From Cladocopium goreaui (lineage: Eukaryota; Sar; Dinophyceae; Suessiales; Symbiodiniaceae): a DNA stretch of 64,000 nucleotides. The notes under the pieces were generated by a model. It had not been told where the DNA came from. It did not search any database and saw only the letters and a list, made by a program, of their open reading frames with translations. Made by a program: the position numbers and the translations under genes. Shown here in pieces: positions 22,601 through 31,719 of this stretch. Positions within the stretch are counted from its first letter, which is position 1; each line of letters opens with the position of its first letter. Location of the stretch: the NCBI GenBank assembly GCA_947184155.2, contig CAMXCT020001421.1, positions 89,503 to 153,502 of the forward strand, written 5' to 3'.

Positions 22601-23177
22601 GATTCTGATGACAGCAGCGAGTCTGGCTGTGATCTTTCCATCAGTCACTGCGATCCTTGGGGCTATCCAGCGGTTTGTGAACGGAGGGAGTGGTTCGGAA
22701 TGGGGTGCCAAGGAGCTACTGTGAGTTTCCTCACGATGGGTGCCAGCTGATGGCTTTTGACTGTTTTTGGCTGTTTCTGTTCCATGGTTCACGAGCCCGG
22801 GATAAGCAGGGTAAATCTTGGTTGATCAAAATAAATCTTTGGCAATTGCTGTTCAATCAAAGTTCAAGTGCCTACCATAGTTGGACCGCTTGGGACTCGC
22901 ATTTCCAAGGATTGTGAGCATTGCAACTGGCTTTGGTTCCGTGCTATGGACCTTCATCATGCCCATGGTCATGATCTTTATCTTGAGGCACTGGAGATTT
23001 GACAGTGGAGGGGACCCTCAGGCTGTGACCACATCATTATTTCGAAGGGTCACGGCAATTGTGGTGGCTGTTCATATGCTGTTGCTGGCCGCAATAATTC
23101 ACATGGATAACGACTGGTTGGTGCTTTGGAACATTTTTTATTTTTCCATATATTGGGAATGTCATCATCCCAACTGA
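10554..23177 (+). CDS. Split gene for an AAAP/SLC38-like amino-acid transporter (about 15 exons)
   Basis: Exon-sized islands spread over 11 kb join in one phase to about 460 residues, the usual size for amino-acid/auxin permease family transporters, which move neutral amino acids across membranes with about 11 helices. Diagnostic pieces in family order: RGSIFTLMSAAIG then SGVLLLPYAFSLVG (helix 1), GILTLLFGTYCLATS (helix 2), GRDSYAKSAIVVLG, AAAFPAAASRDMSVLRHV (helix 5 with the P...RDMSVL motif), LPQTWSLGLG, CQHVAIP then VYKQL (the family's QCHVxxPxxY motif), LLYALVATCGVMAHGAK, LLRNILLAYP, LIALPLGVQPAR, and a final pair ending FGSVLWTFIMPMVMIF. Donors are GT, GC or GA and all acceptors AG, as in dinoflagellates. 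The first exon and the last junction are the least certain. Introns hold many miniature elements. Confidence 0.72.
11574..11641 (+). CDS. Transporter gene, candidate first exon (alternative b)
   Basis: ATG GAA GCC TCA..., 22 codons (MEASDDSPRSW...), with a GT donor at 11642, also ending in phase 2. Which of the two candidate starts is used, or both, cannot be decided from sequence. Confidence 0.3.
12093..12166 (+). CDS. Transporter exon: start of helix 1
   Basis: Acceptor GAGCAG at 12087-12092, donor GT at 12167. Encodes ...RKRGSLRGSIFTLMSAAIG, matching the AAAP N-terminal GSxRGxxFxLxSAxxG pattern. Ends phase 1 (G of Gly). Confidence 0.72.
12226..12310. repeat. GGGGTACC-containing repeat, family 4
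   Basis: Begins GGTTCCATAAATGGTGGTAC and ends GGTACCCCTATTTCAGGAAACC; the whole matches 16003-16132 in reverse orientation. Confidence 0.55.
12699..12721. repeat. (GT)n microsatellite
   Basis: About 11 perfect GT units. Confidence 0.9.
12805..12846 (+). CDS. Transporter exon: helix 1 core
   Basis: Encodes GSGVLLLPYAFSLVG. Acceptor GAG; the donor that keeps phase is GA (GAGTCT, 12847). A GT at 12843 exists but would break the frame. GSGxLxLPYA is the hallmark of AAAP helix 1. Confidence 0.75.
13355..13444 (+). CDS. Transporter exon: helix 2
   Basis: Encodes VPIGILTLLFGTYCLATSLR and following hydrophobic residues. Acceptor AAG, canonical donor GTGAGG at 13445. Phase 1 both sides. Confidence 0.75.
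13516..13619. mobile_element. Miniature inverted-repeat element, family 1
   Basis: TA, then CCCTCTGGTAAACTAACATA at the left and TATGTTAAATTACCAGAGGG then TA at the right. Lies in the intron after exon 13355-13444. TA duplication and TIR fit a Tc1/mariner-derived MITE. Confidence 0.75.
13755..13842 (+). CDS. Transporter exon: loop and start of helix 3
   Basis: Encodes GRDSYAKSAIVVLGPVAGRA then ALACLMVGEAL, fitting the AAAP SYxxxAxxxxG segment. Acceptor CACCAG, donor GTGTGG at 13843. Open reading continues past the donor but loses family resemblance. Confidence 0.7.
13922..14040. mobile_element. Degenerate miniature element, family 1
   Basis: GGTAAACATACAAAAAG at the left and ATTCGTTTACAGGAGAGTA at the right are weakened family 1 ends. 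Confidence 0.4.
14337..14448. mobile_element. Miniature inverted-repeat element, family 1
   Basis: TACCCTCTGGTAAACATAC at the left and AGTCCACCAGAGGGTA at the right, with the shared core. Inside the transporter intron 13843-15099. Confidence 0.7.
14699..14798. mobile_element. Miniature inverted-repeat element, family 2
   Basis: CTGGTTGGTGGTTTGGAAC at the left and GAAACCACCAACCAG at the right, around a shared core (TTTTTCCATATATTGGGAA ... CATCCCAACTG). In the same transporter intron. Confidence 0.7.
15100..15137 (+). CDS. Transporter exon: helix 3 end (38 nt)
   Basis: Between acceptor TTTCTCTCAG and donor GC (GCATGG). In phase it reads FVASGATFCYLT, fitting the AAAP xxxGAxxxYL segment. Confidence 0.6.
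15537..15673 (+). CDS. Transporter exon: helices 4-5
   Basis: Encodes QMALVVVAAAFPAAASRDMS then VLRHVTLISFLSLAFM. FP...RDMSxLRxxxxxSxLS is a clear AAAP motif. Acceptor ATGCAG, donor GCAAGT (GC type) at 15674; GC content rises locally. Confidence 0.75.
16003..16132. repeat. GGGGTACC-containing repeat, family 4 (reverse copy)
   Basis: GGTTCCTAAAATTTAGGGTA ... TTTTGGGGTACCACCATTTA ...; reverse complement of the 12226-12310 copy with about 45 bp more in the middle. In a transporter intron. Confidence 0.55.
16412..16499. repeat. Trinucleotide microsatellite (CTC then CAT)
   Basis: A CTC/CGT run followed by CAT repeats; short ORFs here are artefacts of the repeat. Confidence 0.9.
16915..17040. 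repeat. Degenerate copy of the TACAAGGTGGGGCC element, family 3
   Basis: ACAATGTGGTGCCCCGTCAG at the left and TCTTAGGGGCACCTTGTA at the right form an imperfect inverted repeat related to 21113-21264. Confidence 0.45.
17108..17182 (+). CDS. Transporter exon: cytosolic loop
   Basis: 25 codons, phase 0 to 0, reading VTSAVRDPAARDPEHLHVLT then SGRVL. Acceptor CTCAAG, donor GTGGGG. GC-rich against its AT-rich surroundings. Loop sequence is poorly conserved in the family, so support is composition and phase. Confidence 0.6.
17215..17327. mobile_element. Miniature inverted-repeat element, family 1
   Basis: TACCCTCTGGTTATG... to ...TGTTACCAGAGGGG. Directly after transporter exon 17108-17182. Confidence 0.65.
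17608..17705. mobile_element. Miniature element, family 1, degenerate
   Basis: TACCCTCTGCCTCTGGTAGG at the left and TATGTTAAATTACCAAAAGGTA at the right. Confidence 0.45.
18062..18151. mobile_element. Miniature element, family 2, right end replaced
   Basis: The left end and core match family 2 through TTTTTCAGAGGGGTAGG, then an ATATAT microsatellite takes the place of the right inverted repeat. Confidence 0.55.
18361..18418 (+). CDS. Transporter exon: helix 6 start
   Basis: Encodes ETIWEVLPQTWSLGLGVSF, fitting AAAP FxxLPxxxFxFxxQ. Acceptor GGCAAG, donor GTGGGA at 18419; ends phase 1. Confidence 0.68.
18440..18722. repeat. AT-rich low-complexity tract (ATATGATATGATAT-like)
   Basis: Imperfect repeats of TATGATATGATA and ATAATATAGT inside the transporter intron 18419-18826. 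Confidence 0.8.
18827..18864 (+). CDS. Transporter exon: QHVxxP motif (38 nt)
   Basis: Encodes VLSALYCQHVAIP, which with the next exon forms the family's QCHxxxPxxYxxL signature. Acceptor GTTAG, donor GTCTCT; phase 1 to 0. Confidence 0.72.
18998..19102. mobile_element. Miniature inverted-repeat element, family 1, best preserved copy
   Basis: TA then CCCTCTGGTAAATTAACATA; TATGTTAATTTACCAGAGGG then TA. More than 25 bp of terminal inverted repeat (ends AGACCCTG / CAGGGTCT), about 105 bp in total, TA on both sides. Confidence 0.8.
19419..19477 (+). CDS. Transporter exon: VYKQL loop
   Basis: Encodes VYKQLNNFNSRRINKAISR. Acceptor CCTGAG; the GC donor at 19478 keeps phase 2. Directly completes the HVAIP motif of the previous exon. 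Confidence 0.7.
19794..19882 (+). CDS. Transporter exon: helix 7
   Basis: Encodes SCTSLSLLYALVATCGVMAH then GAKTPEKLC, fitting AAAP LYxxVxxxGYxxFG. Acceptor TCTAAG, donor GTCAGG at 19883. Confidence 0.7.
20445..20561 (+). CDS. Transporter exon: helix 8
   Basis: Encodes LLRNILLAYPSNHGAAWLAQ and LLTGCSLLIALPLGVQPAR, matching AAAP ...NxLxxY... and ...xxxYPLxxxPxR. Acceptor CACCAG. A GA donor (20562) keeps the frame with the next exon. Confidence 0.7.
21113..21264. mobile_element. Inverted-repeat element, family 3
   Basis: GGGGTACAATGTGGGGCC..., GCGTTCAGTTGGTT at the left and AACCAACTGAACGCTATTGT, TGGCCCCACCTTGTACCCC at the right: TIRs of about 40 bp around an AT-rich centre with the palindrome GATATATCATGATATATC. 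Confidence 0.65.
21787..21895. mobile_element. Miniature inverted-repeat element, family 1
   Basis: TACCCTCTGGTTATTTAACA and TGTTAAATAACCAGATGGTA ends; in the transporter intron 20562-22581. Confidence 0.75.
22582..22720 (+). CDS. Transporter exon: helix 9
   Basis: Encodes GVLHTAGILMTAASLAVIFP then SVTAILGAIQRF and a Gly/Ser loop. Acceptor CCGAG, canonical donor GTGAGT at 22721 in phase 2. The PxVxAIxG segment partly duplicates the PRIVSIATG at the start of the next exon, so an alternative boundary is possible. Confidence 0.6.
22910..23177 (+). CDS. Transporter last exon: helices 10-11, 3' end altered by a miniature element
   Basis: Encodes IVSIATGFGSVLWTFIMPMV, MIFILRHWRF and a last helix (TAIVVAVHMLLLAAIIHM). 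Acceptor TTCCAAG. The frame then runs into a family 2 miniature element at 23114 and stops at 23175-23177. Removing the element and one duplicated target would let the frame continue to 23329. Confidence 0.65.
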
Positions 23178-23225
23178 CGAAGTCCATCATTTTTCAGAGG
23201 GGTAGGTGGCTCAACCACCAACCAG
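23114..23225. mobile_element. Family 2 miniature element inserted in the transporter's last exon
   Basis: CTGGTTGGTGCTTTGGAAC ... CAACCACCAACCAG, flanked on both sides by ACATGGATAACGA (23101-23113 and 23226-23238), a perfect 13-bp duplication. The insertion replaces the C-terminal codons of the transporter. Confidence 0.8.
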
Positions 23226-23965
23226 ACATGGATAACGAGACTCAGAGATGCGATCCAGGTCGTTTGCTGTACATTTTCCATCTCACGGAATTGGCTGAAA
23301 GGAAAATCGTGATGAACACCATTAGTTAATAATGTTAAATGCAAATGTGAATAATGCAATGTAACCATAATAACATCCATTATTAAAATCAATAGTAGTA
23401 AATGTAAATCCAATAATAAACCATCCCCAAAACTACTATCAATATGGATAGAAATGGGTTATAGAAGATCCCCAAATGGTAGGTTTATGATTGGTTTTAC
23501 CATGCTTGAAACCTGTGGCTCTGGGGATCCCCTAGTTCAAGAAATCCCCATATATATATACTTTACAACAAACACGTGCAACACCTGCTATTTGTACCGA
23601 AATTTGAACCTGTCTTCATTGCTCAGACTCGATGAGTTTGTGGTGATTTGTTTCAGGCACCGCGCTGGTCGGAATGCGGATGCATCTTCCATGTTCCAGG
23701 GTGAAGTGTTTGGGGTTTCGGGTGGCTTTTTATGTGGGGAACCAACCTATTTCTGCTGAGAAACAACTGTAATGGGAATATAATATAATTATTCATAATA
23801 GGATCTAAATGGGTATATTAACATATATTAACTACGTTCCAAATCAGCAATTAGTATATTATAATAGAAATGGGATCTAATTCAATCTACTTCGCAACTA
23901 TTTTTAATGCTGGGTACCATGGAGATATGTGGAGATGGACCTGACCTGGGAGAGTCTTTGAGGGA

Positions 23966-24078
23966 TATCCTCTGGGACTTTGTTACATAGCTATTGAAAT
24001 TTTGGTCCATTTATAGTTGATTTACCTATGAAAGATTGTGGATTTTCCAGTTCGCTAGGTGAGTTTACCAAATGGGAT
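23966..24078. mobile_element. Miniature element, family 1, degenerate
   Basis: TATCCTCTGGGACTTTGTTACATAGCTATTG at the left and GAGTTTACCAAATGGGA at the right with a family 1 core. Confidence 0.45.
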
Positions 24079-24295
24079 TTTTCATGGTATACATCACGAA
24101 AAAATGATCTCTGGGTCCAACGAGGGACGGCTTTGTCAAAAAGTGATGATGTTTTTTGGGTAGCTGATGAATCAGACAGACCTGGTTGATGTCCAAAAAT
24201 GCGGGAGATCCGGATTTTAGAGTAACATTGACGAACATTGATGAATATGATGTTAAGAGAAAACATGATTCAAAGTTCATCAATGTTCATTTAAA

Positions 24296-24385
24296 CTGGT
24301 GGTTTTTATGTTCCATAATATATGGGATGTCATCCTTCCCATTGACGAACTCATATTGTTCAGAATGGTTAAAACCACCAACCAG
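24296..24385. mobile_element. Miniature element, family 2
   Basis: Left end shortened (CTGGTGGTTTTTATG) and right end AAAACCACCAACCAG; TAAACTG lies on both flanks and may be the target duplication. Confidence 0.6.
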
Positions 24386-26204
24386 TAAACTGATTTTAAG
24401 AGAAACATTGATGAACATTGATGAACCTGAGATTTTGGAGTAGTGGATGTTCAAAGAAACGCACATCACTGGTTCTTGCTTCCTGGTATTACAGGAAACC
24501 ATTGTTTTTTTTCGTTGTTCAGATGAACTTTGTGAATTTTCGGAATCAGTTCTCTGGCCGCAGATTTTGGGCAACAAAAAAACACCCAGTGACCATCGGA
24601 TGAGGGCAGAAAGTCCATGGATGCCACGGATCAGCATGACATCCATGCCAGGCCACATATATATATATATAATAATCACATATGTAATAATATATCATTC
24701 TTTACACATGCATAAAATACATTACCTTACATTGCATGGCGATCCACTATAGTAGATTATATATATGATTATATTACATTAGATTGCATTGCACACATCA
24801 GATTTGGCAGCGTTCGAGGCTGCCGGATCTCAGTGAGAGTAGCCTGAAACGAGAGAGGCTGGGAGAACCCAACCGTTCTTTTGAAATCATCCCAAAGAAC
24901 GGGGAACGAACCCAATAACAAACCCAATTAGGGACGGTTTGTTGGGTTTACCTCATTATATATATATATTATATATATATGTATATATATCATATATATA
25001 TATTTATATGTAAGTACGATGTGCTGATGATTAGTATATGATTATCTAACTAGTTAATCTGGATAATTAATTATGGTTTGGTTCAATGGCTCTTGGGTCA
25101 GTATACGGGAATGATCCAGCTGAAGCTAAATGTGGTAGAAATTGTTATTTTTCCCGTAAGACATGCAGGTCGAGTTGGGGGTGAATCCAATTCTTCACCA
25201 CCTGTAATGACATAGAAACTTGGTAAATGGGAAGTCCAAGAGTTTTTCATTGCAGCGACCTCGGCATCGAAGATCACATGGAAACTCGCGATCAACTCTA
25301 AGATGCACTGTTTAAATCCTTTGAAATCCTCCATAAATCCTCCATAAGTTACTTTAAAGCAGCCAAAAATTTAGGGATCGAAGAGTCGGAAGAGTCGAGA
25401 AAAAGATCCAAGAATACCAGATGCCAGTGGATTATCCATACTGTTTGTCATGAAAAGTTCCCGAGAAATTGGAGTTGTTATATGTTGTAAAAAAACCTCC
25501 CCCCAAAACTCATGGATTTGTTTTTCATGATGTCATGGGGTTAGGGAATGAATGACGATCCAGACACATGATAACTGGCTTCTAAGAATGTCCCAGGAGA
25601 AATGGGGGGGTAATAGCCCCAGCTGAAAATGTCAACCTCATCCAACAAGCCCAGCAAGCCGCCCCCATGAAAAAGTGTGGGCCACGTTTTGTGGGCTTCA
25701 GCCACCACCCAGCTATCAGCCAATCTCAAACAAGGTAATACATGGGAATACATGGTAATAGTATACTGTACCCATTTTATTCATGTTTAATCATGTTTAT
25801 TCCCCACGAAATCATGTGATGTCTTGGCGTAAAATCACCCCGTGCTTAGACCATCCCAGGCTCCCCCATCATCCCCAAATCACCAATATTGGAATGATGT
25901 CCTCATGTTTAGGGCCAAAGTAACTCATCAATGGAATTTTCACACCCGAAACTGGAACAAAGACATCATCCATCAACCCCAGCCTCTTTTTGGGAAACTG
26001 GTGTATATTACATCAGTATATTCCAAAAAACCATCACCTCTCGTCATCTTCGAAATTTCGTTGAAACCCCCCCAACATCCCCCAAAGATAGGATTTATAG
26101 AATCCCCAAATTAGATCTATAATGATCTATATACTCTACTACATTATATATTCCCAAATTCTCAAAGTCTCAAAAAATTCCAAAAAAAAAAATCCAACAA
26201 ATCC

Positions 26205-26420
26205 CCAATCAGCCAGTGCCACCCTGCCAGGCTCCTAAGCTCTCCCCTGGCCTCGCTTCTGGCCTCACCCTCGTGGTCCCCACGTGGCTCCGAACGCTCC
26301 TCGCCCACGCTGTCGCCGCATCCCTCCTCCGCGCTGCTCAGCGAGGCAGCGAACTTCCAACTCGGGGGCGATGAGGCGCCATCCCAGGGCCCTGGAGTTG
26401 GGGGAGGGTTTTTTCCCGTG
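26205..26420. other. GC-rich island, possibly an exon
   Basis: About 65% GC against an AT-rich background. One + frame reads a Ser/Pro-rich stretch (SPRGSERSSPTLSPHPSSAL); a minus frame is open too. Strand and function are unresolved. Confidence 0.25.
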
Positions 26421-26489
26421 AAGCATGGGGAAATCTTCAGAAACCTGGGATGACCATGTGATGATACGTAAAAACCGATGGAAAACTAT

Positions 26490-27090
26490 ATGTACATATG
26501 TACGTACGTACGTACGTATACACATACATACATAGATACATACATACATGCATGCATGCATGCATACATACATACATGCATACGTACATACATACATGCA
26601 TGCATGCATACATACATACATACACATACATACATAGATACATACATACATGCATGCATGCATACATACATACATACACATACATGCATGCATGCATCCA
26701 TACATACATACATACACATACATACATACATACTTGCATGCATGCATACATACACATACATACATACATACATACACATACATACACAGATACATACATG
26801 CATGCATGCATACATACATGCATACATACATGCATGCATGCATACATACATACACATACATACATAGATACATACATACATGCATGCATGCATACATACA
26901 TGCATACATGCATGCATACATACATACATACACATACATGCATGCATGCATACATACATACATACACATACATACATACATACATACATACATACATACA
27001 TACTTGCATGCATACATACATACATACACATACATACATACATACATAGATACATACACATACATACATAGATACATACATACATGCATG

Positions 27091-27124
<34 letters not shown>

Positions 27125-27395
27125 TACATATACATATACATATACATGTACATATACATATACATGTACATATACATATACATATACATACATACATAGA
27201 TACATACAAACATATATACATACACATATACACATACATATATACACATACATATATACACATACATATATACACATACATATGACACATACATATACAT
27301 ATACATACACACACACCCCTACCTACCTACCTACCTACCTGCCTGCCTACCTACCTACCTACCTGCACGTACGTATGTGCGTACGTACGTACATC
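26490..27395. repeat. Long ACAT/TGCA microsatellite with compound tail
   Basis: About 800 bp of (ACAT)n with interspersed TGCA units, changing to ACATAT, then CCTACCTA (27318-27362). Hundreds of codons stay open on both strands only because the repeat lacks stops. Confidence 0.95.
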
Positions 27396-27430
<35 letters not shown>

Positions 27431-27560
27431 GTCTTCATCATCGTCGTCATCATCATAGTCATCATCATCGTCATCATCGTCCTCATCATCAGCATCGTCA
27501 TCATCATCATCGTCATCATCGTCGGCATCATCGTTGGCATCATCGTCATCACCATCATCA
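27396..27560. repeat. (CAT/CGT)n trinucleotide repeat
   Basis: Imperfect ATC/GTC repeats; open frames on both strands are artefacts. Confidence 0.9.
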
Positions 27561-27650
27561 TAATGCTGACTTTGTTTATCATTGTCACGATGATGGTGAC
27601 GAAGAAGATGATCATCACCCTTTCCATGTCAAAAAATTGCCGCGTCCCAG

Positions 27651-27703
27651 GAGGTTTGCATGCAGATCGAAGAACCCGACAGCGGCTGCTGGGACCTGTC
27701 GCT
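27651..27703 (+). other. Possible exon of an unknown gene
   Basis: Between acceptor CGTCCCAG and donor GTAAGG. Reads EVCMQIEEPDSGCWDLSL, phase 0 to 2. No family recognised. Confidence 0.3.
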
Positions 27704-27754
27704 GTAAGGTAACCTCTTTGGGACAGAGTTGAGCCATGCCAGTATGATATCAGA

Positions 27755-28314
27755 TAACCCTCTCTCCCTATTACTAAAACGGCCCCCCTTCAAATGGTAA
27801 ACACGGTGATCTAATTTTATTATTAGGGCGTTTTTTGCATTAGGATGCCCCTAATAGTCCAATGAAAAACAATCTTAATAATAAAAATATTTTAAAAAAT
27901 CAAAACCTAAAATTCAAATTTGATTAAGTCTCTTATTAAAATCTATATAAAATTCTGCCAAAAACTGGATTTCGATGCTTTCCCCTAATATTCCAATGAC
28001 AACCTTAATAATAAAAGTCAAACTCGATTTCAAATTTGATTAAACCCCTGAAGCCTTCCCCTAATATTCCAATGAAAACCATAGTAATAAAAATGAACAA
28101 TAAAACTTGTGAGATGGGACCCTAATCAAAAACCTCCAGGTGGCAATCTATTTTTATTAAGAGGGGGTTGAACCCATTGTTTCACCATCCTGTTCTTCTA
28201 TTGATTCTTCATTGCCCCAATTAAGAATCCAATTGTGCTCAACCAAAAAGAACCGGAAGTGCCACACCAATCCTAAAAATTTGGGGGAGTTTTAGTAATA
28301 GGAAGAAAGGATTA
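27755..28314. mobile_element. 560-bp non-autonomous element with about 34-bp terminal inverted repeats
   Basis: Left end TAACCCTCTCTCCCTATTAC, TAAAACGGCCCCCC; right end GGGGGAGTTTTAGTAATAGG, AAGAAAGGATTA. The interior is AT-rich with no ORF and carries internal repeats of CCCTAATATTCCAATGA. The superfamily cannot be named. Confidence 0.65.
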
Positions 28315-28616
28315 TTACGATCAATACCCTTTGAAAAACGGACCACCCTGGCAGGTGGTTTCAAACAGATGTTCACTTGTTCAAACATAGAAATGGGACG
28401 ATGTTGCTGATGACCAGCATAGTTTTCAGGTTCACCAGCCAGTCAAATTCCAAATGTCCAACTTTTGGGCGAGTGAAATCCAACAAGTTCCCAGCTTTGC
28501 CACAAAAATGTGAATTTTCTGTCAGTAAACGTAAACTTCCATGTTTTTTACCAGTAAATGTTCACTTTCTACCATCAGATTCCCAGTTCGCCCCGTGAGT
28601 CCCCCACGGCGCTCAG

Positions 28617-28727
28617 GTTGGAAAAGCACGGTGTGTCATACCGAGCTGCGACCAGAGCGAAATGGAGAGCGTGACTTGGTCCAGTCAGAAGTTGGTTGCT
28701 GCCATAAACACCTACTGTACCATTTGG
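28617..28727 (+). other. Possible exon of an unknown gene
   Basis: After acceptor GCGCTCAG, a coding-like reading VGKARCVIPSCDQSEMESVT continues about 35 codons. A 16-nt candidate microexon (28579-28594) between CCATCAG and GTGAGT lies upstream. No family recognised. Confidence 0.28.
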
Positions 28728-30341
28728 GAATATATATATATACATGGTTTAATCGCAGCCACATTTTATGGTGACTTTGGGAATGGTTTATGAAATCCTG
28801 TTTACTATATTCTGCAAAATTTAGAGCGAGGTCAGCCGAGGTGCGAGGTAGACTTAGCAAATTAACGAGGTGAATTGACTAATTCACTTCCGCGAGGTGA
28901 TGCCTTGGCTTGCTTTTGGAGTGGACGATAATATGCACAATAGCAATTAATATGCACAATGTCATGTCCAAAAAAATATGTGTTGGACATGAAATATCAC
29001 CGTTTTAGCTTGGTGGTGTGGACAAAATTGGACATTTCCCAACCCCTGATCCGGAGGTGTCCTAAGTCATTGGGGTACCCCAAATCATCCAAGTCATGGA
29101 TGACCATGACTTAGTATTGAAAGATATTGAAATCCATGGTGACTTGGGCATGCCATTTTAAGAACGTCCCATGTATCAATGAAATATACAAGAACAACAT
29201 GTAATATTATGTAATATAATCTTGCATCATATTATCGAGCATATTGATGTAAACATCCATATATATATATACATATATATATATATATCATGTAACATGT
29301 AATGTGTATATGCATATATATATATATACATATACATATATATAAATATTTAATATAGTATTTATGTATGTATAATGTTTACATGGCGCATATAGTTGGC
29401 ATCTATAGAAGTTCGAGATATCTCAAGTTTGCTGGTCTATCATCTGTTTTATGACCCAATGAACTATTGATAGGGGCGTATTAGCTAACTTGTGACTATA
29501 GATTGATGTATTTAATTTACCAGGTGATCAACTGATCAACTGAATCCCGTTGTATAATTACAAGTTGTACCACCAAATATGATGGGTTATATCAATCGTT
29601 GTAAAACCACGTAATCTAGATTTGCTCAGTTTGAATTAACCCTGGTGCTGGTGATGATTGCAGGGGACTATACTACCAAATATCTCGGGGATCATTGAGC
29701 CATATTTTTGGGACGGGCTCACTGGGACCAGGAATTTTTATGAATAGATCACATACCAAAAAGATGAAATGTGGTCGAAATGGCTGGGGCAAAGATGACC
29801 AGATCTATGGCCCTTTGTCCAACCAATTCTTGCCTCCCCATATCCAAATGATTCCAAATGCTTTCCTGGGCCTGTCAAAGTCTGGCAACGCAGCAACGCA
29901 GTCTGACACCTACATGTCCATATCATCCCATATTTATTTATATATATATATTTTATATATATATAGCATTACATATCCATATCATCGCATATCATCCATT
30001 ATCATCCCATATTTGTGCGCTTGAATAGGACATGAAGCATTGTGACATGAACAGCATGATCCTCCGGAGGATCACAATTGACAGCTAGCCATTGGAGCTC
30101 GTTACGATTCCATCACCAGTCACAGAATTGGGTAAGGCTCGAACCAAAAAAATCACCTCCAACCTCCCAAAAAAAATATCATCTACAGTTATGTACATAT
30201 AAAATCATATGAATATATATCCATATATTAATATAGTTATATAATTATATATATATATATATTCAATGTTTATACATATATATATATACATAACAATCAC
30301 CAGTCCAGCTGGCTCCTGCTACCCAGCTACCATTTTTTCAG

Positions 30342-30450
30342 AAACGGCCAAGGTCATTCTGGCAGCAGCGTCCGAGAGGCTCCGGGTCATCATTGGTCCT
30401 TTCACTTCACCATGGGTCCCTTGGCCTTTGCTAATCGCTGATGCCGTGCT
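30342..30450 (+). other. Possible exon of an unknown membrane protein
   Basis: After acceptor ATTTTTTCAG it reads TAKVILAAASERLRVIIGPF and continues hydrophobic. Composition is coding-like; family not recognised. Confidence 0.3.
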
Positions 30451-30928
30451 GAAAAAAATGGATGAAAAACATTGAACAAAACCTATGGAGAATAGATGAT
30501 TTATCCATATGACATGGAGAAAATAGATGGAACATAGATGATTTATATACATTTCTGCAAAATTGTCCATGCTCCATGGCAAAGTGTCAAATTATCGAAG
30601 GGTATTAGGGTATCCGGAAAAACATGAGAATTTCAGATTTTGCCGGGGGTGATTATATGCGGGAGGGTGTTTTGGGCAAAGAAACTTGGGGTCCAACTTC
30701 AACATCACGATCTGAATATCCTCTGCCAATCAAACATGGCAATAGAAACTCATGCGTTTTAGATGATGTTCCCAGCTTCATACACCTACATTTACAGTGG
30801 ATTTCCCATAGTTGTCCAATAATTTTCTCATAGTTTTCCCATATTTCCATGATGTTCCCATTCATACACCATTTGTAGGACTTTCACTTGCCATGGATGA
30901 CCGGAGGGTAGCTTTCAGGTATTCTCAG

Positions 30929-31020
30929 CTTGTCCATTGGCTCCGTTCTGGGCTTGACAGCTGCCTACCAATCCTGCGTCCTTTGGCGACGCGGAGACGG
31001 GCTGGAAACTTCTTCGGAGA
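30929..31020 (+). other. Possible exon with a membrane helix
   Basis: After acceptor ATTCTCAG it reads LSIGSVLGLTAAYQSCVLW then a charged tail. No family recognised. Confidence 0.28.
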
Positions 31021-31601
31021 TCCCCTTCAAATCCCATGGTTTATGCTAGTTTATGTTGGTTGATCATCACCACTAATATCACTAATATGGGTTTGAAAAA
31101 TAGGTTACCCATGATTACCCCAAAATTTGATGATCATCATTTAACCCATCAAAATAGCCATTTCCAGTCACGTGTGCGTCTTGTGACAGCTCATGCTGTA
31201 ATCCGTAATCCGGCTCAATATAGTCTTTCAGTGTTTCAATAATGCATGTGACAAGGTTTTGTCCTTGCCTCCCCTGCTCAACTGCATCGAGTCAGTCCTG
31301 GAGAAACGACGGTGCTCAGTAATGGTATGAAGTGCTGAGTTCACATTCTATATACGGAGCGGCAATGTTGAACATGACAAGTTCCTAGGTTCCTAGGTCA
31401 GAAACATTGCAGCGTTACATACGGTATACCCCATCTTGTAATTCGCTAGTAGATATATCATGATATAATACATAATACATAATTGTGATAAACCATTATA
31501 TATAAATATATATGTACATATATTATATACCCCATATATAACAATATATATATATCATAATTACCACATTGCTAGCATAAGCCCCAGTCCTATTTTTGCA
31601 G

Positions 31602-31719
31602 TGCACTTTGGAGTGCGTCACTGGAGTGTGCCAAAACTTCCCTGGCGCTCAGGTCAAAGTGCTTCGTCACGGCTGACGTCGTGACGAGCACTGGCACCTT
31701 CTTCCACGTCATAATGCTG
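31602..31719 (+). other. Possible exon of an unknown gene
   Basis: Between acceptor TATTTTTGCAG and donor GTGATA; 39 codons reading ALWSASLECAKTSLALRSKC and onward, GC-rich. No family recognised. Confidence 0.35.

Larger units (their letters stand above)
23226..26200. other. Non-coding spacer
   Basis: AT-rich, with one family 1 and one family 2 element and several ATATAT tracts (24657-24690, 24957-25010). No segment with family resemblance or splice-phased coding was found. Confidence 0.55.

Noticed and set aside
26265-27314. Open frames of 180-350 codons on both strands made of Met, Cys, Tyr, His, Thr and Ile
   Set aside because: They follow entirely from the ACAT/TGCA microsatellite, which lacks stop codons in several frames.
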